The notes beneath the pieces were generated by a model that worked only from the letters and a program-made list of their open reading frames with translations, was not told the DNA's origin and searched no databases. Both the position numbers and the translations under genes were made by a program. Below, piece after piece: positions 25,874 through 33,590 of a stretch of DNA of 64,000 nt; within the stretch, counting starts at the first letter, position 1, and the number at the start of each line of letters is the position of its first letter. Source of the DNA: Rhizobium sp. AAP43 (lineage in GTDB: Bacteria; Pseudomonadota; Alphaproteobacteria; Rhizobiales; Rhizobiaceae); NCBI RefSeq assembly GCF_001296045.1, contig NZ_LJHS01000037.1, positions 1 to 64,000 on the forward strand, in the 5' to 3' direction.

Positions 25874-27154
25874 TTACTCCGCCTGGCGCCTGACGATCAG
25901 CTTGTCGACGCGGCGGCCGTCCATGTCGACGACTTCGAAATGCCAGCCGTCGACGGAAAAGCTTTCGCCGAGCGATGGCAGGTGGCGCAGCGTTTCGATG
26001 ACGAAGCCGGCGACGGTTTCGTAGTCGGGTTCGCGCTGGAAGGTGAGGCCGATTTCGTCGGCGAATTCGTCGATCGGCATCCAGCCGGAGACGAGCAAGG
26101 AGCCGTCGGCGCGGGAGACCATGGCGGGTTCGCCGGTTTCCTCGTCTTCGAGCACGCCGGTGATGGCTTCCAGCACGTCGCCGGAGGAGACCACGCCTTC
26201 GAAATGGCCGTATTCATCATAGACCAGCACCATGCGGGCGGGCGCCTTGCGCAGCTGCTCGATGACGGTGAGTGCGGAGGAGCGGTCCGAAACGACAGGG
26301 GCCTCGCGGGCCAGCGCCAGAAGATCGACCTCGCGGCCTTCCAGCCAGGCATCGAGCGCATCCTTGACGGCGACGACGCCGACGATCTCGTCCGATGTGC
26401 CATTGCGCAGCGGCAGGCGCGAGCGCTGGGTGTGGCGCAGCTGTTCGCGGATTTCGGCCGGATCATGCTCCAGATCGATCACCTCGACATCGCGGCGCGG
26501 CGTCATCAGGCCACGGGCGGTGCGGTCGGCCAGGCGCATGACGCCGGAGATCATGTCCTGTTCGCCCGCCTCGATGACGCCGGCGCTATGCGCCTCGGCA
26601 ATCACAGTGCGGACTTCCTCATCGGTCATCTTTTCTTCCGACTGGCCGGACTGGCCCAGCAGCGCCAGCACCAGCTTGCCGGAGGCATTGAGCAGCCAGA
26701 CCAGCGGCAGCGCGACGCGCGACAGCAGCGCCATGGCGGGCGCGACCTTGACGGCGACGGCTTCGGGGGCGCGCAGCGCAATCTGCTTGGGCACGAGTTC
26801 GCCGACGATCAACGAGAGATAGGTGATGGCCACAACGACCGAGCCGACGCCGAGACCGTTTGCGAGCGAGGCCGACAGGCCCTGCAGCTCCAGCCAGCCG
26901 GCCAGACGGCCGCCGAGCGTGGCGCCGGAAAAAGCGCCGGAGAGGACGCCGACCAGCGTGATGCCGATCTGCACGGTGGAGAGGAAACGGCCGGGATCCT
27001 GGGCAAGGCCGATGGCGATGGCGGCACCCCGGCTGCCCTGATCGGCGAGAATTCGAAGCCGCACCGGGCGCGAGGAGACGACCGCAAGCTCCGACATGGC
27101 AAGGATACCGTTCAGGAGCGTGAGGAAAACAACGATAGCAATTTCAGTAAACAC
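25874..27154 (-). CDS. CNNM/CBS-domain membrane protein (hemolysin C/CorC family)
   Basis: 426 residues from a GTG (VFTEIAIVVFLTLLNGILAMSELAVVSS), the usual N-terminus of this family; upstream open frame overlaps another gene. DUF21/CNNM transmembrane domain to about residue 190, then paired CBS domains (MTPRRDVEVIDLEHD..., LRKAPARMVLVYDEYGHFEGVVSSGDVLEAITG) and a C-terminal CorC_HlyC domain (DGWHFEVVDMDGRRVDKLIVRR). Family members act in Mg2+/Co2+ efflux or resistance. It has a promoter and about 130-nt GC-rich leader upstream (27155-27319). Confidence 0.92.
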   Translation of the reverse strand: MFTEIAIVVFLTLLNGILAMSELAVVSSRPVRLRILADQGSRGAAIAIGLAQDPGRFLSTVQIGITLVGVLSGAFSGATLGGRLAGWLELQGLSASLANGLGVGSVVVAITYLSLIVGELVPKQIALRAPEAVAVKVAPAMALLSRVALPLVWLLNASGKLVLALLGQSGQSEEKMTDEEVRTVIAEAHSAGVIEAGEQDMISGVMRLADRTARGLMTPRRDVEVIDLEHDPAEIREQLRHTQRSRLPLRNGTSDEIVGVVAVKDALDAWLEGREVDLLALAREAPVVSDRSSALTVIEQLRKAPARMVLVYDEYGHFEGVVSSGDVLEAITGVLEDEETGEPAMVSRADGSLLVSGWMPIDEFADEIGLTFQREPDYETVAGFVIETLRHLPSLGESFSVDGWHFEVVDMDGRRVDKLIVRRQAE

Positions 27155-27289
27155 TGTGGGTCCGTTTGATGGGTCGAAGCAACGCGCAGCTTCCCGCCGT
27201 GCACAGCCGGGAATGCCGATGAGCCGGCCGCTCCCGCGGGAGGTACGGCCCGAAAGATGATGGCGCCGCGATCCCGTCGATCTGCGACC

Positions 27290-27319
27290 AGTATAGGGGG
27301 AGCGGCGGGCCGGTGGCAA
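27290..27319 (-). promoter_or_regulatory. Predicted sigma-70 promoter of the CNNM gene
   Basis: On the minus strand TTGCCA (27314-27319) and TATACT (27290-27295) are 18 bp apart. The implied transcript has a GC-rich leader of about 130 nt with potential stems (for example CTCCCGCGGGAG at about 27230-27241) before the GTG start. Confidence 0.6.
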
Positions 27320-27494
27320 GGCTGCGACGGGACGTTGCAATGTCTGGGGTGTGAAACCGGTGTTTTTCAAGGCGTCTGGGGGGCGGGAACGGGGGTGCCG
27401 AGCTACCATCATGAATTGCATTTCCAGCAGATTCGCGCAATTTGTGCGCAGGGTGGCTTGCCTGATGACAAAGAACAGAGGCTGTCGCTGAGGC

Positions 27495-27523
27495 TTGAGA
27501 AGGATAGCACCAAGTGCTATAGT
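27495..27523 (+). promoter_or_regulatory. Promoter with embedded operator of the HigB/HigA-type operon
   Basis: TTGAGA (27495-27500) and TATAGT (27518-27523) have a 17-bp spacer. A perfect inverted repeat ATAGCAC-caa-GTGCTAT (27504-27520) fills the spacer and overlaps the -10 element, the expected place for antitoxin autorepression. The toxin ATG begins 5 nt after the -10, implying a leaderless or near-leaderless message. Confidence 0.75.
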
Positions 27524-27527
27524 CGCG

Positions 27528-27893
27528 ATGCGGGAGAGAGTGTTCAAAACGGCATGGTTCGACAAAGCCGCACGCAAGGCGGGCCTGTCCGACCGCATCT
27601 TGTTGGAGGCCATTCGCAATGTGGCTCTCGGACAGGCGGACGATCTGGGCGGCGGTGTCTTCAAGAAGCGGCTGAACGACAATCGCCACCGCGCAATCAT
27701 TCTGGCGAAGGCCGATGCATTCTGGGTGTATACCTATATTTTCGCAAAGCAGGACCGTGCGAACATCGATGAGGGCGAATTGCAGGCTTTCCGCAAGCTT
27801 GCTGCGCTCTATCGGCAGAAGACCGCAACGGACCTCGAAGCCGAGCTTTTGACCGGCGCGCTGAAGGAGATCTGCCGTGACGAGCAGGGTTGA
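27528..27893 (+). CDS. HigB/RelE-type toxin
   Basis: 121 residues with the RelE/HigB2-type pattern FKTAWFDKAARKAGLSDRILLEAI...VFKKRLNDNRHRAIILAKADAFWVYTYIFAKQDRANIDEGELQAFRKLAALY. Such toxins are ribosome-dependent mRNA interferases. It starts at ATG 27528, close to the predicted transcription start. The last 17 nt overlap the antitoxin gene, so the order is toxin then antitoxin, as in higBA. The conserved basic residues (KKR, RHR) are intact. Confidence 0.88.
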   Translation: MRERVFKTAWFDKAARKAGLSDRILLEAIRNVALGQADDLGGGVFKKRLNDNRHRAIILAKADAFWVYTYIFAKQDRANIDEGELQAFRKLAALYRQKTATDLEAELLTGALKEICRDEQG

Positions 27894-28200
27894 GTACAAG
27901 TCCGATGCCTTTGAGGCGATCCATAGCGCCGTGGAGGGCATGTTTCAGGCCGGCACCATCGACAAGCAGACGATGCGCAGCTTCGATCACAGCTGCCTTG
28001 CCATCCCACCTGACATGTCGCCTGCCGAGATCAAGGCGCTGCGGGAGGATAACCGCGTCAGCCAGCCAGTTTTTGCTCGCTACCTCAACACCAGCGAGTC
28101 GACCGTGCAGAAATGGGAGACGGGTGCGAAGCGGCCGAGCGGACCAGCGCTGAAGCTTTTGTCGCTCGTGCAGAAACACGGGATCGGCGTGCTCGCCTAA
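27877..28200 (+). CDS. HigA/XRE-type antitoxin
   Basis: 107 residues with a C-terminal helix-turn-helix (IKALREDNRVSQPVFARYLNTSESTVQKWETGAKRPSGPALKLLSLVQKHG) and an N-terminal part (about residues 1-55) that probably binds the toxin. It overlaps the toxin gene by 17 nt. It should neutralise the toxin and repress the operon through the inverted repeat at 27504-27520. Confidence 0.9.
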   Translation: MTSRVEYKSDAFEAIHSAVEGMFQAGTIDKQTMRSFDHSCLAIPPDMSPAEIKALREDNRVSQPVFARYLNTSESTVQKWETGAKRPSGPALKLLSLVQKHGIGVLA

Positions 28201-28313
28201 TCCTAAGCTCACCCCCTCACCGCCTGCCCTCGTTCCCTCCGCTGGAACAGAACCGCCGTTCCCCGTGTTTCCCAGCCGGATCCGGCTCACTGCCGGACAC
28301 TATGGAGGCGCGC

Positions 28314-28793
28314 GTGAAACTTGACGATTTTGCACAGAGGCAACCGGCATTCATTCTCGAAGAGTTCTTCACCGGGCCGATCCGGGGATGGGGCGTGACC
28401 ATCGGGCGGCTGGGCGGGTTCCAGAACCGCTTCACCATCGATGCGCGCGGCGCGTTTGATGCGGAAGCCAATGTGCTGACGCTGAAAGAGGACTATTTCT
28501 TTGACGACGGCCATTCCGACAGCCTGAGCTGGACGATCCATAAACGCAGCGAGACCCGTTACGAGGGACGCGAGGCGCTGATTGACGGGGCCGCCGATGG
28601 CGAGCAGGCCGGATCGGCCTTTCGCTGGACCTATGCCCGCGACGTGCCGGCGGCGGACGGATCGAAGACCCGCTTCGGCTTTGAAGACTGGTTCATCCTG
28701 CATGACGAGAGCCATCTCTCCGTGCATGCTTCGCTGACCAAGCTCGGGATTGAGGTGGCAACGATCGAAGCCTTTTACGAGCGGCTGAAATGA
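28314..28793 (+). CDS. DUF3833-family protein
   Basis: 159 residues from a GTG with GGAGG at ideal spacing; an in-frame ATG four codons earlier lacks one. It has the family core FILEEFFTGPIRGWGVTIGRLGGFQNRFTID and LTLKEDYFFDDGHSDSLSWTI, ending ...LTKLGIEVATIEAFYERLK. Many relatives are lipoproteins, but no lipobox or signal peptide is seen here. The stop overlaps the start of the FAD monooxygenase gene (ATGA), suggesting a common operon. Function unknown. Confidence 0.85.
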   Translation: MKLDDFAQRQPAFILEEFFTGPIRGWGVTIGRLGGFQNRFTIDARGAFDAEANVLTLKEDYFFDDGHSDSLSWTIHKRSETRYEGREALIDGAADGEQAGSAFRWTYARDVPAADGSKTRFGFEDWFILHDESHLSVHASLTKLGIEVATIEAFYERLK

Positions 28794-30001
28794 GCGCGCG
28801 CAGGATCAGACGGCGCGTGCTCATCACCGGCGCCAGCATTGCCGGGACCACGCTTGCCTGGTGGCTGGAGCGCGCCGGTTTCGACGTCACGGTCGTCGAG
28901 CGCGCGCCGGAATTTCGCGATGGCGGCCAGAATATCGACGTGCGCGGCGCGGGACGCACCGTCTTGCAGAAGATGGGGCTGGAAGCAGCCGTGGCCGCAT
29001 CCGGCACCGGCGAGACCGGCATCCGCTTCGTCGACGCAAACAACGAGACCGTGGCGACCTTCGACGTCGACGAGATGGGTGCGGACGGGCCAACGGCGGA
29101 GCTGGAAATCCTGCGTGGCGATCTGGCGCGGCTGCTGTTTGAAGCCTGCGGCGATCGCGTGGCGTTTCGCTTCGGCGACCGGATTGCGGCTGTCGACGAC
29201 GGTCCTGACGATGCGGACGTGACCTTCGACAGCGGCCGGCGGGAACGTTTCGATCTCGTCGTGATCGCCGAGGGCGTCGGCTCCTCGACGCGGGAGCTGC
29301 TCTTTGCCGGGGAAAACGACCCGCGTTTCCTTGATGTGATCATGGGGTATTTCACCCTGGCCAAGGGCCCGACCGACGAGGACCATTGCCGGATTTTCAC
29401 CGCCGGTGAAGGTCGCAGCATCTGGCTCCGGCCGGACAATCACGGCACGACACGGGCGATCCTTGTGGTGCAGAAGGCGCCGGAAGGCGAGGACAATCTG
29501 TCGCCCGAGGCGCAGAAGGCCTTTCTCACCACGCGCTTTGCCGATGCCGGATGGGAGGCTCAGCGGGTGCTGGAGGGGCTTTCGACCACGGAAGACCTCT
29601 ATTTCGACGTGCTGCGGCAGGTGCGGCTCGATCACTGGTCTCGCGGCCATGTCGTGCTGACCGGAGATGCCGCCTGGTGCGCAACGCCAATTGCCGGCAT
29701 CGGCACGACGCTTGCGATCATCGGCGCCTATGTGCTGGCTGGCGAACTGGCGACGAAGGCCGAGCTTGGCAGCGCGCTTCGCGCCTACGAAGACAGGATG
29801 CGGCCCGACGTGGAAAAGGGCCAGAACGTGCCGAAGGCCGGGCCAAAGTTCCTGCAGCCGCAGACCCGCTTCGGGGTCGCGCTGCAGCATGCGGTGCTGA
29901 AAGTGGCAGCACTGCCGGGCATCAAGCCTTTGCTGGCCAAGGCAATCGCGTCACGCTCGGATGATGTCGAGCTGCCGGATTATGCGGTGGAACGCGGATG
30001 A
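28790..30001 (+). CDS. FAD-dependent monooxygenase (PHBH-like)
   Basis: 403 residues. The FAD-binding fold starts RRVLITGASIAGTTLAWWLERAGFDVTVVER, with DGGQNIDVRG, and the second FAD motif is LTGDAAWCATPIAGIGTTLAIIGAYVLAGEL. This matches TetX/aromatic-hydroxylase-like monooxygenases using NAD(P)H and oxygen. Substrate unknown. It overlaps the DUF3833 gene by 4 nt and is followed by a TetR regulator and a DoxX-like membrane protein in the same direction, a typical detoxification or redox module. Confidence 0.9.
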   Translation: MSARRIRRRVLITGASIAGTTLAWWLERAGFDVTVVERAPEFRDGGQNIDVRGAGRTVLQKMGLEAAVAASGTGETGIRFVDANNETVATFDVDEMGADGPTAELEILRGDLARLLFEACGDRVAFRFGDRIAAVDDGPDDADVTFDSGRRERFDLVVIAEGVGSSTRELLFAGENDPRFLDVIMGYFTLAKGPTDEDHCRIFTAGEGRSIWLRPDNHGTTRAILVVQKAPEGEDNLSPEAQKAFLTTRFADAGWEAQRVLEGLSTTEDLYFDVLRQVRLDHWSRGHVVLTGDAAWCATPIAGIGTTLAIIGAYVLAGELATKAELGSALRAYEDRMRPDVEKGQNVPKAGPKFLQPQTRFGVALQHAVLKVAALPGIKPLLAKAIASRSDDVELPDYAVERG

Positions 30002-30167
30002 TGCCGTGCTTGGGGTGCGTTTCCAGGTAGGCGGGCCGCCCCCTGCCCTTACCCTTCTGTTTGTCAGCAGCTTTGCGCCGCAAGCCGAAGGTTATCCCGC
30101 CTGCCCTTCCCTTCCCTGCCCTGCCTTGCCTGCGGCGAGTGGGCGCAGCTTGCGGGCGATGCATGAC

Positions 30168-30196
30168 TTGACTGGTACGGTACAGTACCATACCAA
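30168..30196 (+). promoter_or_regulatory. TetR autoregulatory operator
   Basis: A near-perfect palindrome with 11-bp arms TGGTACGGTAC / GTACCATACCA around one central base (30173-30195, one mismatch). It overlaps a -35-like TTGACT and lies 38 bp upstream of the TetR ATG. Confidence 0.75.
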
Positions 30197-30233
30197 ATGC
30201 GCAACAAGGCTGGAACGGCTCAAGGGGGCGTGG

Positions 30234-30875
30234 ATGGCTGTCGAGCATCGGACAAAGAAGGGCGAGGACCGCATTCGGGCGCTGAAGGAAGCGGCAACCG
30301 ACATGTTTCTTGTCGAGGGCTATGAGGCGGTGTCCGTCGACGGGCTGATTGCGCGGGTCGGCGGGTCGAGACGCAATGTCTATGATCACTTCGGCGGCAA
30401 GGAGGGCTTGTTTGTCGAGGCGATCACGGCCCTTTGCGAGGAGCTGGGCGAACCGTTACGGCTGCTGCAGGTCGAGGGACGCGATCCGCAAAATGCCCTC
30501 ACCCTCTTCGGGCGCAAGATCGTCGAGATCGCGCTTCAGCCACGCACCTTGGCGCTGCACCGGCTGATGATTGCCGAAGGCCGTCGCTTCCCCAGCCTTG
30601 CCCAGTCGATCTGGCATGCCGGCCACATGAATGCGCAACGCATTCTGACCGGCTGGATCGAGGATGGTCAAAAGGCGGGCCTGCTCCGCCCCGATATCGA
30701 GGCCGCACAACTGGCTGCCGACTTCATCAGCCTGACCACGGCCGATGTCCAGCTGAAGGCGTTGATCGGTCTCAAACTGCCCTCTCCATCGGACATCGAC
30801 GCCATCGTCCGCCATGCCGTCTCCGTCTTTCTGATCGGCGCGTTTCAAACCTATCATGGATCCAAGAATGTCTAG
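30234..30875 (+). CDS. TetR-family transcriptional regulator
   Basis: 213 residues. N-terminal HTH: RIRALKEAATDMFLVEGYEAVSVDGLIARVGGSRRNVYDHFGGKEGLF (residues 12-60), then an all-helical ligand-binding domain with the AefR-like C-terminal pattern LHRLMIAEGRRFPSLAQSIWHAG...ILTGWIEDGQKAGLLRPDIEAAQLAADFISL. The ATG is preceded by AAGGGGGCGTGG. It probably represses itself, the downstream DoxX-like gene and perhaps the upstream monooxygenase through the palindrome at 30173-30195. Confidence 0.93.
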   Translation: MAVEHRTKKGEDRIRALKEAATDMFLVEGYEAVSVDGLIARVGGSRRNVYDHFGGKEGLFVEAITALCEELGEPLRLLQVEGRDPQNALTLFGRKIVEIALQPRTLALHRLMIAEGRRFPSLAQSIWHAGHMNAQRILTGWIEDGQKAGLLRPDIEAAQLAADFISLTTADVQLKALIGLKLPSPSDIDAIVRHAVSVFLIGAFQTYHGSKNV

Positions 30876-31215
30876 AGTGAACTGGCTCTCCGTCCTCAAC
30901 TGGCTGCTGGCCGCCTTCTTCGCCATTGGCGCCTTCGGCAACATGTTTGCCTCCGAAACCATTCTGGCCGACTATCAGCGCTGGGGTTATCCCGCCTGGT
31001 TCCACTGGGTGACGGGAGCGGTGGAACTTGCATCCAGCCTGATCCTCCTCACCCGCTTTCGCCTATGGGGCGCGGTTCTGGGAAGTTCCGTCATGGCGAG
31101 TGCCGTGGCGACGGTGGTTTATCATGGCGAATATGGCCATGCCGTGCCGCCGCTGGTCGTGCTTGGGCTCTGCCTGACGGCTGCCGCGCTATTTGCACGG
31201 CAAGGCAGGCGCTGA
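30868..31215 (+). CDS. DoxX-like four-TM membrane protein
   Basis: 115 residues, four hydrophobic helices (VLNWLLAAFFAIGAFGNMF, FHWVTGAVELASSLILLT, LWGAVLGSSVMASAVATVVY, VPPLVVLGLCLTAAALF), the size and spacing of the DoxX-like family. It overlaps the TetR gene by 8 nt; an ATG four codons earlier is an alternative. Family members are linked with oxidoreductases, and a FAD monooxygenase lies in the same block. Confidence 0.8.
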   Translation: MSRVNWLSVLNWLLAAFFAIGAFGNMFASETILADYQRWGYPAWFHWVTGAVELASSLILLTRFRLWGAVLGSSVMASAVATVVYHGEYGHAVPPLVVLGLCLTAAALFARQGRR

Positions 31216-31249
31216 GCGAGGTGCGGCGGAGAGGATTGCCACCAGACCC

Positions 31250-31355
31250 GCCCTTGTAATTGCGCCCTTGTAATTGCGCCCCTGTGCTTGAGCCCCTTGT
31301 GCTTGCGCCCTTGTCCTTCAGCGCTGGCCCTAAGCCCTTGCCTTAAGCCCTTGTC
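31250..31355. repeat. Degenerate 14-bp tandem repeat
   Basis: Units of CGCCCTTGTAATTG: two near-exact copies, then CGCCCCTGTGCTTGA, GCCCCTTGTGCTTG, CGCCCTTGTCCTTCA and decaying copies (AAGCCCTTGCCTT, AAGCCCTTGTC). It fills the region between the DoxX-like gene and the PH-domain gene and would lie in the latter's upstream region. Confidence 0.8.
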
Positions 31356-31403
31356 TCGGCACAGCTTCGACCCCATGTCTCCCGGAGACAAAGGAGACAC
31401 AGA

Positions 31404-31781
31404 ATGGGACTTTTCGACGGTTTGCTGGGGCATGGATCGAGCGTCGATCCGGCTGATCTTGCCAAGCGCCTGGATGGAGTGCTGATCGAGGGTGAGGCCG
31501 TGGGGCTTGCCTTCAAGGTGATCCGCGACATTTTCGTCTTTACCAACAAACGGCTGATCCTGATTGACGTGCAGGGCATTACCGGCTCGAAGGTCGATTA
31601 TACCTCCGTGCCCTACCGGTCGATCACCTGCTTTTCTGTCGAAACCGCCGGCACTTTCGATCTCGACAGCGAATTGAAGATCTGGATTTCCGGCACTGCG
31701 ACGCCTGTGACCAAGACGCTGAAGAAGGGCACGGATGTGCGCGGTATCCAGCGGGCGCTCGCAGCAGCAGTTTTGAGGTAG
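31404..31781 (+). CDS. Bacterial PH-domain protein
   Basis: 125 residues forming one bacterial Pleckstrin-homology-like domain (bPH_1): MGLFDGLLGHGSS...VIRDIFVFTNKRLILIDVQGITGSKVDYTSVPYRSITCFSVETAGTFDLDSELKIWISG. The RD-FTNKRLI-D-QG core is diagnostic. The ATG follows AAAGGAGACACAGA, a good ribosome-binding site. Family members assemble as ring-like oligomers; their role is not settled. Confidence 0.9.
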   Translation: MGLFDGLLGHGSSVDPADLAKRLDGVLIEGEAVGLAFKVIRDIFVFTNKRLILIDVQGITGSKVDYTSVPYRSITCFSVETAGTFDLDSELKIWISGTATPVTKTLKKGTDVRGIQRALAAAVLR

Positions 31782-31816
31782 AGGGGGCTGGCGTCCTGAG
31801 GTGAGGCCCTCAGGTG

Positions 31817-32407
31817 TCACCCGCCACCGTCCCCAGCGTTGACCGGCAACCTGTCCTTGGCTAACCGAAGTTCCCGGCGCAGTGTTTTCGCCTGCACGGT
31901 TCGCGGCTTCATGATGTAGCTGGAGCTGCAATCGGACGGGAACAGGGTCATGACCGCTGCCGAACCTGCGGCGGTCGATGCCGCTTCGGCTGGACTTGCG
32001 GTGGAGGCGCGGCGATTGAGGACCAAGAGATACTGGCCGGGTTCGAGGGTCTCGGCTACACCGCTGACGCCGGTTTCCCACGTCACATGCAGCTGTCGCG
32101 CAGCCGCCCCCCAGAGGATTTGTTCGGTGACGACATCAAAGGATGCCGAGGACATGATGCGCACGTCCTTGTGGCGTGGAAGAAACTCCGGACCCAGGGC
32201 GGCAAAGTCTTTCATCAACTCGACCTGCCGACGCTCCCTCTCGAAATCCCTGATCCCTTGATAGTTGGACACGGTACCGATCACCACCGCATCAGCCTTG
32301 AGGACCTTCTCTACGTTGATCATTTGAGGCATAGGATAGGCAAAAGCGACGCTCGCATGGCAGAACATCGCCAGCACGAATGACCCAATCTTTACATTTT
32401 TTCGCAT
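31817..32407 (-). CDS. Secreted protein of unknown function
   Basis: 196 residues with a classical signal peptide MRKNVKIGSFVLAMFCHASVAFA followed by YPMPQMINVEKVLKADAVVIGTV. The mature part has a repeated small-residue patch (STASPAEAASTAAGSAAV), FPSDCSSSYIMKPRTVQ and ends DRLPVNAGDGGG. It is probably periplasmic; no catalytic motif was found. The pattern ADAVVIGTV...W...LEPGQYLLVL resembles small CHRD/tissue-inhibitor-like beta-barrel proteins, but this is weak. Start chosen at the signal-peptide methionine; an upstream GTG exists. Confidence 0.65.
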   Translation of the reverse strand: MRKNVKIGSFVLAMFCHASVAFAYPMPQMINVEKVLKADAVVIGTVSNYQGIRDFERERRQVELMKDFAALGPEFLPRHKDVRIMSSASFDVVTEQILWGAAARQLHVTWETGVSGVAETLEPGQYLLVLNRRASTASPAEAASTAAGSAAVMTLFPSDCSSSYIMKPRTVQAKTLRRELRLAKDRLPVNAGDGGG

Positions 32408-32603
32408 TGGGTCACCCTGGGCAGCAGAGAAAGATGTTTCGGTCGCCACCCTAGACTAGGCATGGCCCAGGCGAACAATCAACTCAAGCGCGCATTAACA
32501 TATCATCGCTCGCGCTTTTCCGTCAGTCGCTCCTGCATGGTCCGGGCCATGGCGAGCGACGTGAAGGCACGTCGCTCGTGTCTGCTTGTGGCGTCGGGTG
32601 GGA

Positions 32604-33473
32604 TCAGCCTGTCTTTGCCAGGCGTTCGGCAAAGGCCTTGTAGCTGTGCAAGGGGCGGCCGAGGCGCTTCGTCAGGCGCTCGACGTCGCCGTCTTCCGGG
32701 ATCATGCCGTCGCTGACGTAACGTTCGGCCATGAGGCGCATTTCATAGGCCATCCATTTCGGCATGAAGGAGGCCATCTGCGCTTCGAAGCCGGATGGGT
32801 CATCGCCGCCATAGGCGATGGGGCGGCCCAGCGCTTCGGTCCAGAGGGCGGCGAGGTCGTCGCCGGTCAAGGTGTCCGGCCCGACCAGATTGAGGGTCTC
32901 GCTTTGCAGATGCCCGTCTGCCTGATCGCGCCGCACCAGTTCGATCGCCGCCACTTCGGCAATGTCGCGGACATCGATCATCGCCACGCCCTTCGACCCG
33001 ATCGGCATTGGATAGACGCCGTAATCGGCGATCACGTCGCGGATCATCACATCATTGTCGAGGAAATAGGCCGGGCGCAGGATCGTGGCGCTGAAGCCCA
33101 TGGCCGCGATCATGCGCTCGGCACCGGATTTCACCGCGAAATGCGGCACGTTGACGAAGTGATCGGCGTGCAGAACCGAGAGATAGACGACGCGGTTGAC
33201 GCCCTGTTCGCGGGCAATGTTGAGGGTGATCAGCGCCTGGGTGAACTCGTCACCGGCCACAGCATTGAGCAGGAAGAGCGTTGTGATGCCCTTGAAGGCC
33301 TGACGTAGGGAATCGATGTCGAGGAGATCGCCCTTGGAAACTTCGACCGCGGCTGGGAAATCGGCCTTGGCGGGATCGCGAACGAGGACGCGGACGGCAG
33401 CCTTGCGGGCGAGGAGCTGCTCGACGACGTGGCGGCCAACGCGGCCGGTGGCACCTGTAACGAGGATGGTCAT
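32604..33473 (-). CDS. NmrA-like NAD(P)-binding oxidoreductase
   Basis: 289 residues. N-terminal nucleotide-binding motif VTGATGRVGRHVVEQLL, then VLVRDPAKADFP, HFAVKSGAERMIAAMGFSATILRPAYFLDN and VAMIDVRDIAEVAAIEL, characteristic of NmrA/QOR2-type atypical SDRs. The conserved catalytic Tyr of classical SDRs is absent, as in NmrA proteins. It is divergently transcribed from a LysR regulator with 117 bp between them, a standard regulator-target arrangement. Confidence 0.9.
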   Translation of the reverse strand: MTILVTGATGRVGRHVVEQLLARKAAVRVLVRDPAKADFPAAVEVSKGDLLDIDSLRQAFKGITTLFLLNAVAGDEFTQALITLNIAREQGVNRVVYLSVLHADHFVNVPHFAVKSGAERMIAAMGFSATILRPAYFLDNDVMIRDVIADYGVYPMPIGSKGVAMIDVRDIAEVAAIELVRRDQADGHLQSETLNLVGPDTLTGDDLAALWTEALGRPIAYGGDDPSGFEAQMASFMPKWMAYEMRLMAERYVSDGMIPEDGDVERLTKRLGRPLHSYKAFAERLAKTG

Positions 33474-33545
33474 TCTGTGTTCTCCGAAGTGCTGGATTGG
33501 TGTTGGTTGGTGTTGACGGCTTGACTATCGCTGACCCACAGGTGA

Positions 33546-33567
33546 TCCAATAGACCGATAATTTGGA
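33546..33567. promoter_or_regulatory. Candidate LysR-type operator between nmrA-like and lysR genes
   Basis: Inverted repeat TCCAA ... TTGGA (33546-33550, 33563-33567) with a 12-bp centre, plus two ACAGGTG direct repeats nearby (about 33538 and 33580). It lies in the divergent promoter region, as expected for a LysR-type box. Confidence 0.45.
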
Positions 33568-33590
33568 CAGACCGTCTCACAGGTGGAACA

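Noticed and set aside
25769-27169. Long open frame opposite the CNNM gene
   Set aside because: It has no domain; CNNM and CBS motifs are clear on the other strand.
27155-27400. Known riboswitch (yybP-ykoY or Mg2+ sensor) before the CNNM gene
   Set aside because: The leader is GC-rich and structured but I cannot match the conserved core of any known class.
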